From the NCBI RefSeq assembly GCF_024220585.1, contig NZ_JAMXKF010000009.1, forward strand, positions 186,001 through 250,000: a DNA stretch of 64,000 bases, given 5' to 3'. The DNA comes from Dyadobacter diqingensis (GTDB lineage: Bacteria; Bacteroidota; Bacteroidia; Cytophagales; Spirosomataceae). The position numbers and the translations under genes are program-made. Positions 63,351 to 64,000 of the stretch are shown piece after piece (the stretch's first letter is position 1; each line of letters opens with the position of its first letter). The notes under the pieces are model-generated. The model made no database searches and was not told the origin of the DNA. It worked only from the letters and a program-made list of their open reading frames with translations.

Positions 63351-64000
63351 TTAGTTAACCGTTCCTCCGTCCCAGACCTCTTTACCAGGTTGAACGAAAG
63401 CCAGGCTGCCATCTTTGTCTTCAGCCATCAGAATCATTCCGTGACTTTCCATGCCCATCATTTTACGGGGAGCAAGGTTGGCCAGGTACAAAACTTTTTT
63501 GCCGATTATTTCTTCCGGTTTGAAATGCTCTGAAATTCCACTTAAAACTGTGCGTTGCTCGCTGCCGATATCCACTTTCAGCTTCAAAAGTTTTTTGCTT
63601 TTGGGTACGCTTTCGGCTTCAACAATGGTAGCCACACGAATATCCATTTTGGTAAAATCGTCATACTGGATTTCAGCTTTCACGGGAGCAACCACTTTTC
63701 CTTCCAGTTCATTGGCGCGTTTAGCGTCGTGAAGTTTCTGGATTTGTTTTTCGATGATGTGATCTTCAATTTTTTCAAAAAGAAGTCCTGCTTCGCTGAT
63801 CGGTTGTCCAGCTTCCAACAGATCGGCTTTTCCTGCGTCGGCCCAGGTTTTATTGAGAACGCCCAGTTGCGTACGAATTTTTTCAGCGGTAAATGGAAGT
63901 ACCGGTTCTGATACGATCGACAAAGATGCCGAGATCTGAAGTGCAATATTCATGATCGTATTCACACGTTCGGGATCTGTTTTGATCACATGCCATGGCT
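63351..64000 (-). CDS. metG: Methionine--tRNA ligase, C-terminal part
   Basis: About 216 C-terminal residues of MetRS; the rest lies beyond the window. The visible start continues a PWHVIKTDPERV motif, which is the conserved end of the catalytic/anticodon region. The C-terminal EMAP-II-like tRNA-binding domain is clear: FTKMDIRVATIVEAESVPKSKKLLKLKVDIG (in parts), then GKKVLYLANLAPRKMMGMESHGMIL. It charges tRNA-Met. Confidence 0.95.
   Translation of the reverse strand, partial: PWHVIKTDPERVNTIMNIALQISASLSIVSEPVLPFTAEKIRTQLGVLNKTWADAGKADLLEAGQPISEAGLLFEKIEDHIIEKQIQKLHDAKRANELEGKVVAPVKAEIQYDDFTKMDIRVATIVEAESVPKSKKLLKLKVDIGSEQRTVLSGISEHFKPEEIIGKKVLYLANLAPRKMMGMESHGMILMAEDKDGSLAFVQPGKEVWDGGTVN

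Noticed and set aside
1-64000. tRNA genes, rRNA genes, CRISPR arrays, prophage or integrase
   Set aside because: No cloverleaf, regular spacer-repeat pattern or phage gene was found by eye; a tRNA scan was not possible.

Overview
The window reads as a chromosomal segment of a Bacteroidota bacterium of the Cytophagales, most like Dyadobacter or a relative. Signs of this are a TonB-dependent receptor paired with HmuY proteins, -7 promoter boxes of the form TAnnTTTG, few Shine-Dalgarno sequences, many Bacteroidota-restricted DUF families, and housekeeping genes (atpA/atpG, ileS, uvrB, lysA, pyrF, metG) of Cytophagales type. The genus is inferred from memory of these families, not from a search. 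I saw no rRNA, tRNA, prophage, plasmid function or CRISPR array.

Layout. 1-5 kb: the 5' part of a lipoprotein with a beta-propeller and HEAT repeats, a REP-associated tyrosine transposase (RAYT) between two perfect palindromes, and a DUF763 gene. 5-12 kb: a CNNM/CorC transporter, an SDR, galU beside a plant-type glucuronokinase homologue, YceI and a LolA-like protein. 12-18 kb: atpA-atpG as a detached ATP synthase pair, then an FKBP isomerase and a Tsp-type protease. 18-26 kb: a complete RND efflux operon and a MATE pump. 26-35 kb: a GNAT-SRPBCC fusion, a YdeI-like protein, a heme-uptake locus (receptor plus two HmuY proteins) and an AraC-VOC-DUF1003 run. 36-47 kb: cupin_8/JmjC-like oxygenase, uvrB, a nucleotidase divergent from a DeoR regulator, an SDR, a DUF6934 protein with a small partner, ileS and carbonic anhydrase. 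47-57 kb: GH16, a bile-acid-type symporter, DUF4230, a glutamine-synthetase-like ligase with SDR and ALDH (a probable gamma-glutamyl-amine oxidation pathway), lysA, pyrF, rfbC and a DJ-1/PfpI protein. 57-64 kb: a tight four-gene signalling operon (small CPxxC protein, polytopic membrane protein, histidine kinase, NarL-type regulator), a divergent apparent small RNA, a second RAYT with a 50-bp inverted repeat, a SelT/SelW-like protein, Hsp20, and the 3' end of metG.

The most interesting material is the signalling operon. Its upstream region carries CGTRATT...AATYACG paired sites and a terminator-ended small transcript reading the other way. Also notable are several unrelated palindromic repeat families. 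Two sit beside their own RAYT genes, and one shows compensatory stem changes between its two copies. Other candidates are the glucuronokinase-galU pair, the DUF6934 two-gene unit, an ATTTGCA-repeat operator at the DeoR gene, and a start-codon hairpin before the DUF1003 gene. All reading was by eye; no alignment or folding program was run.
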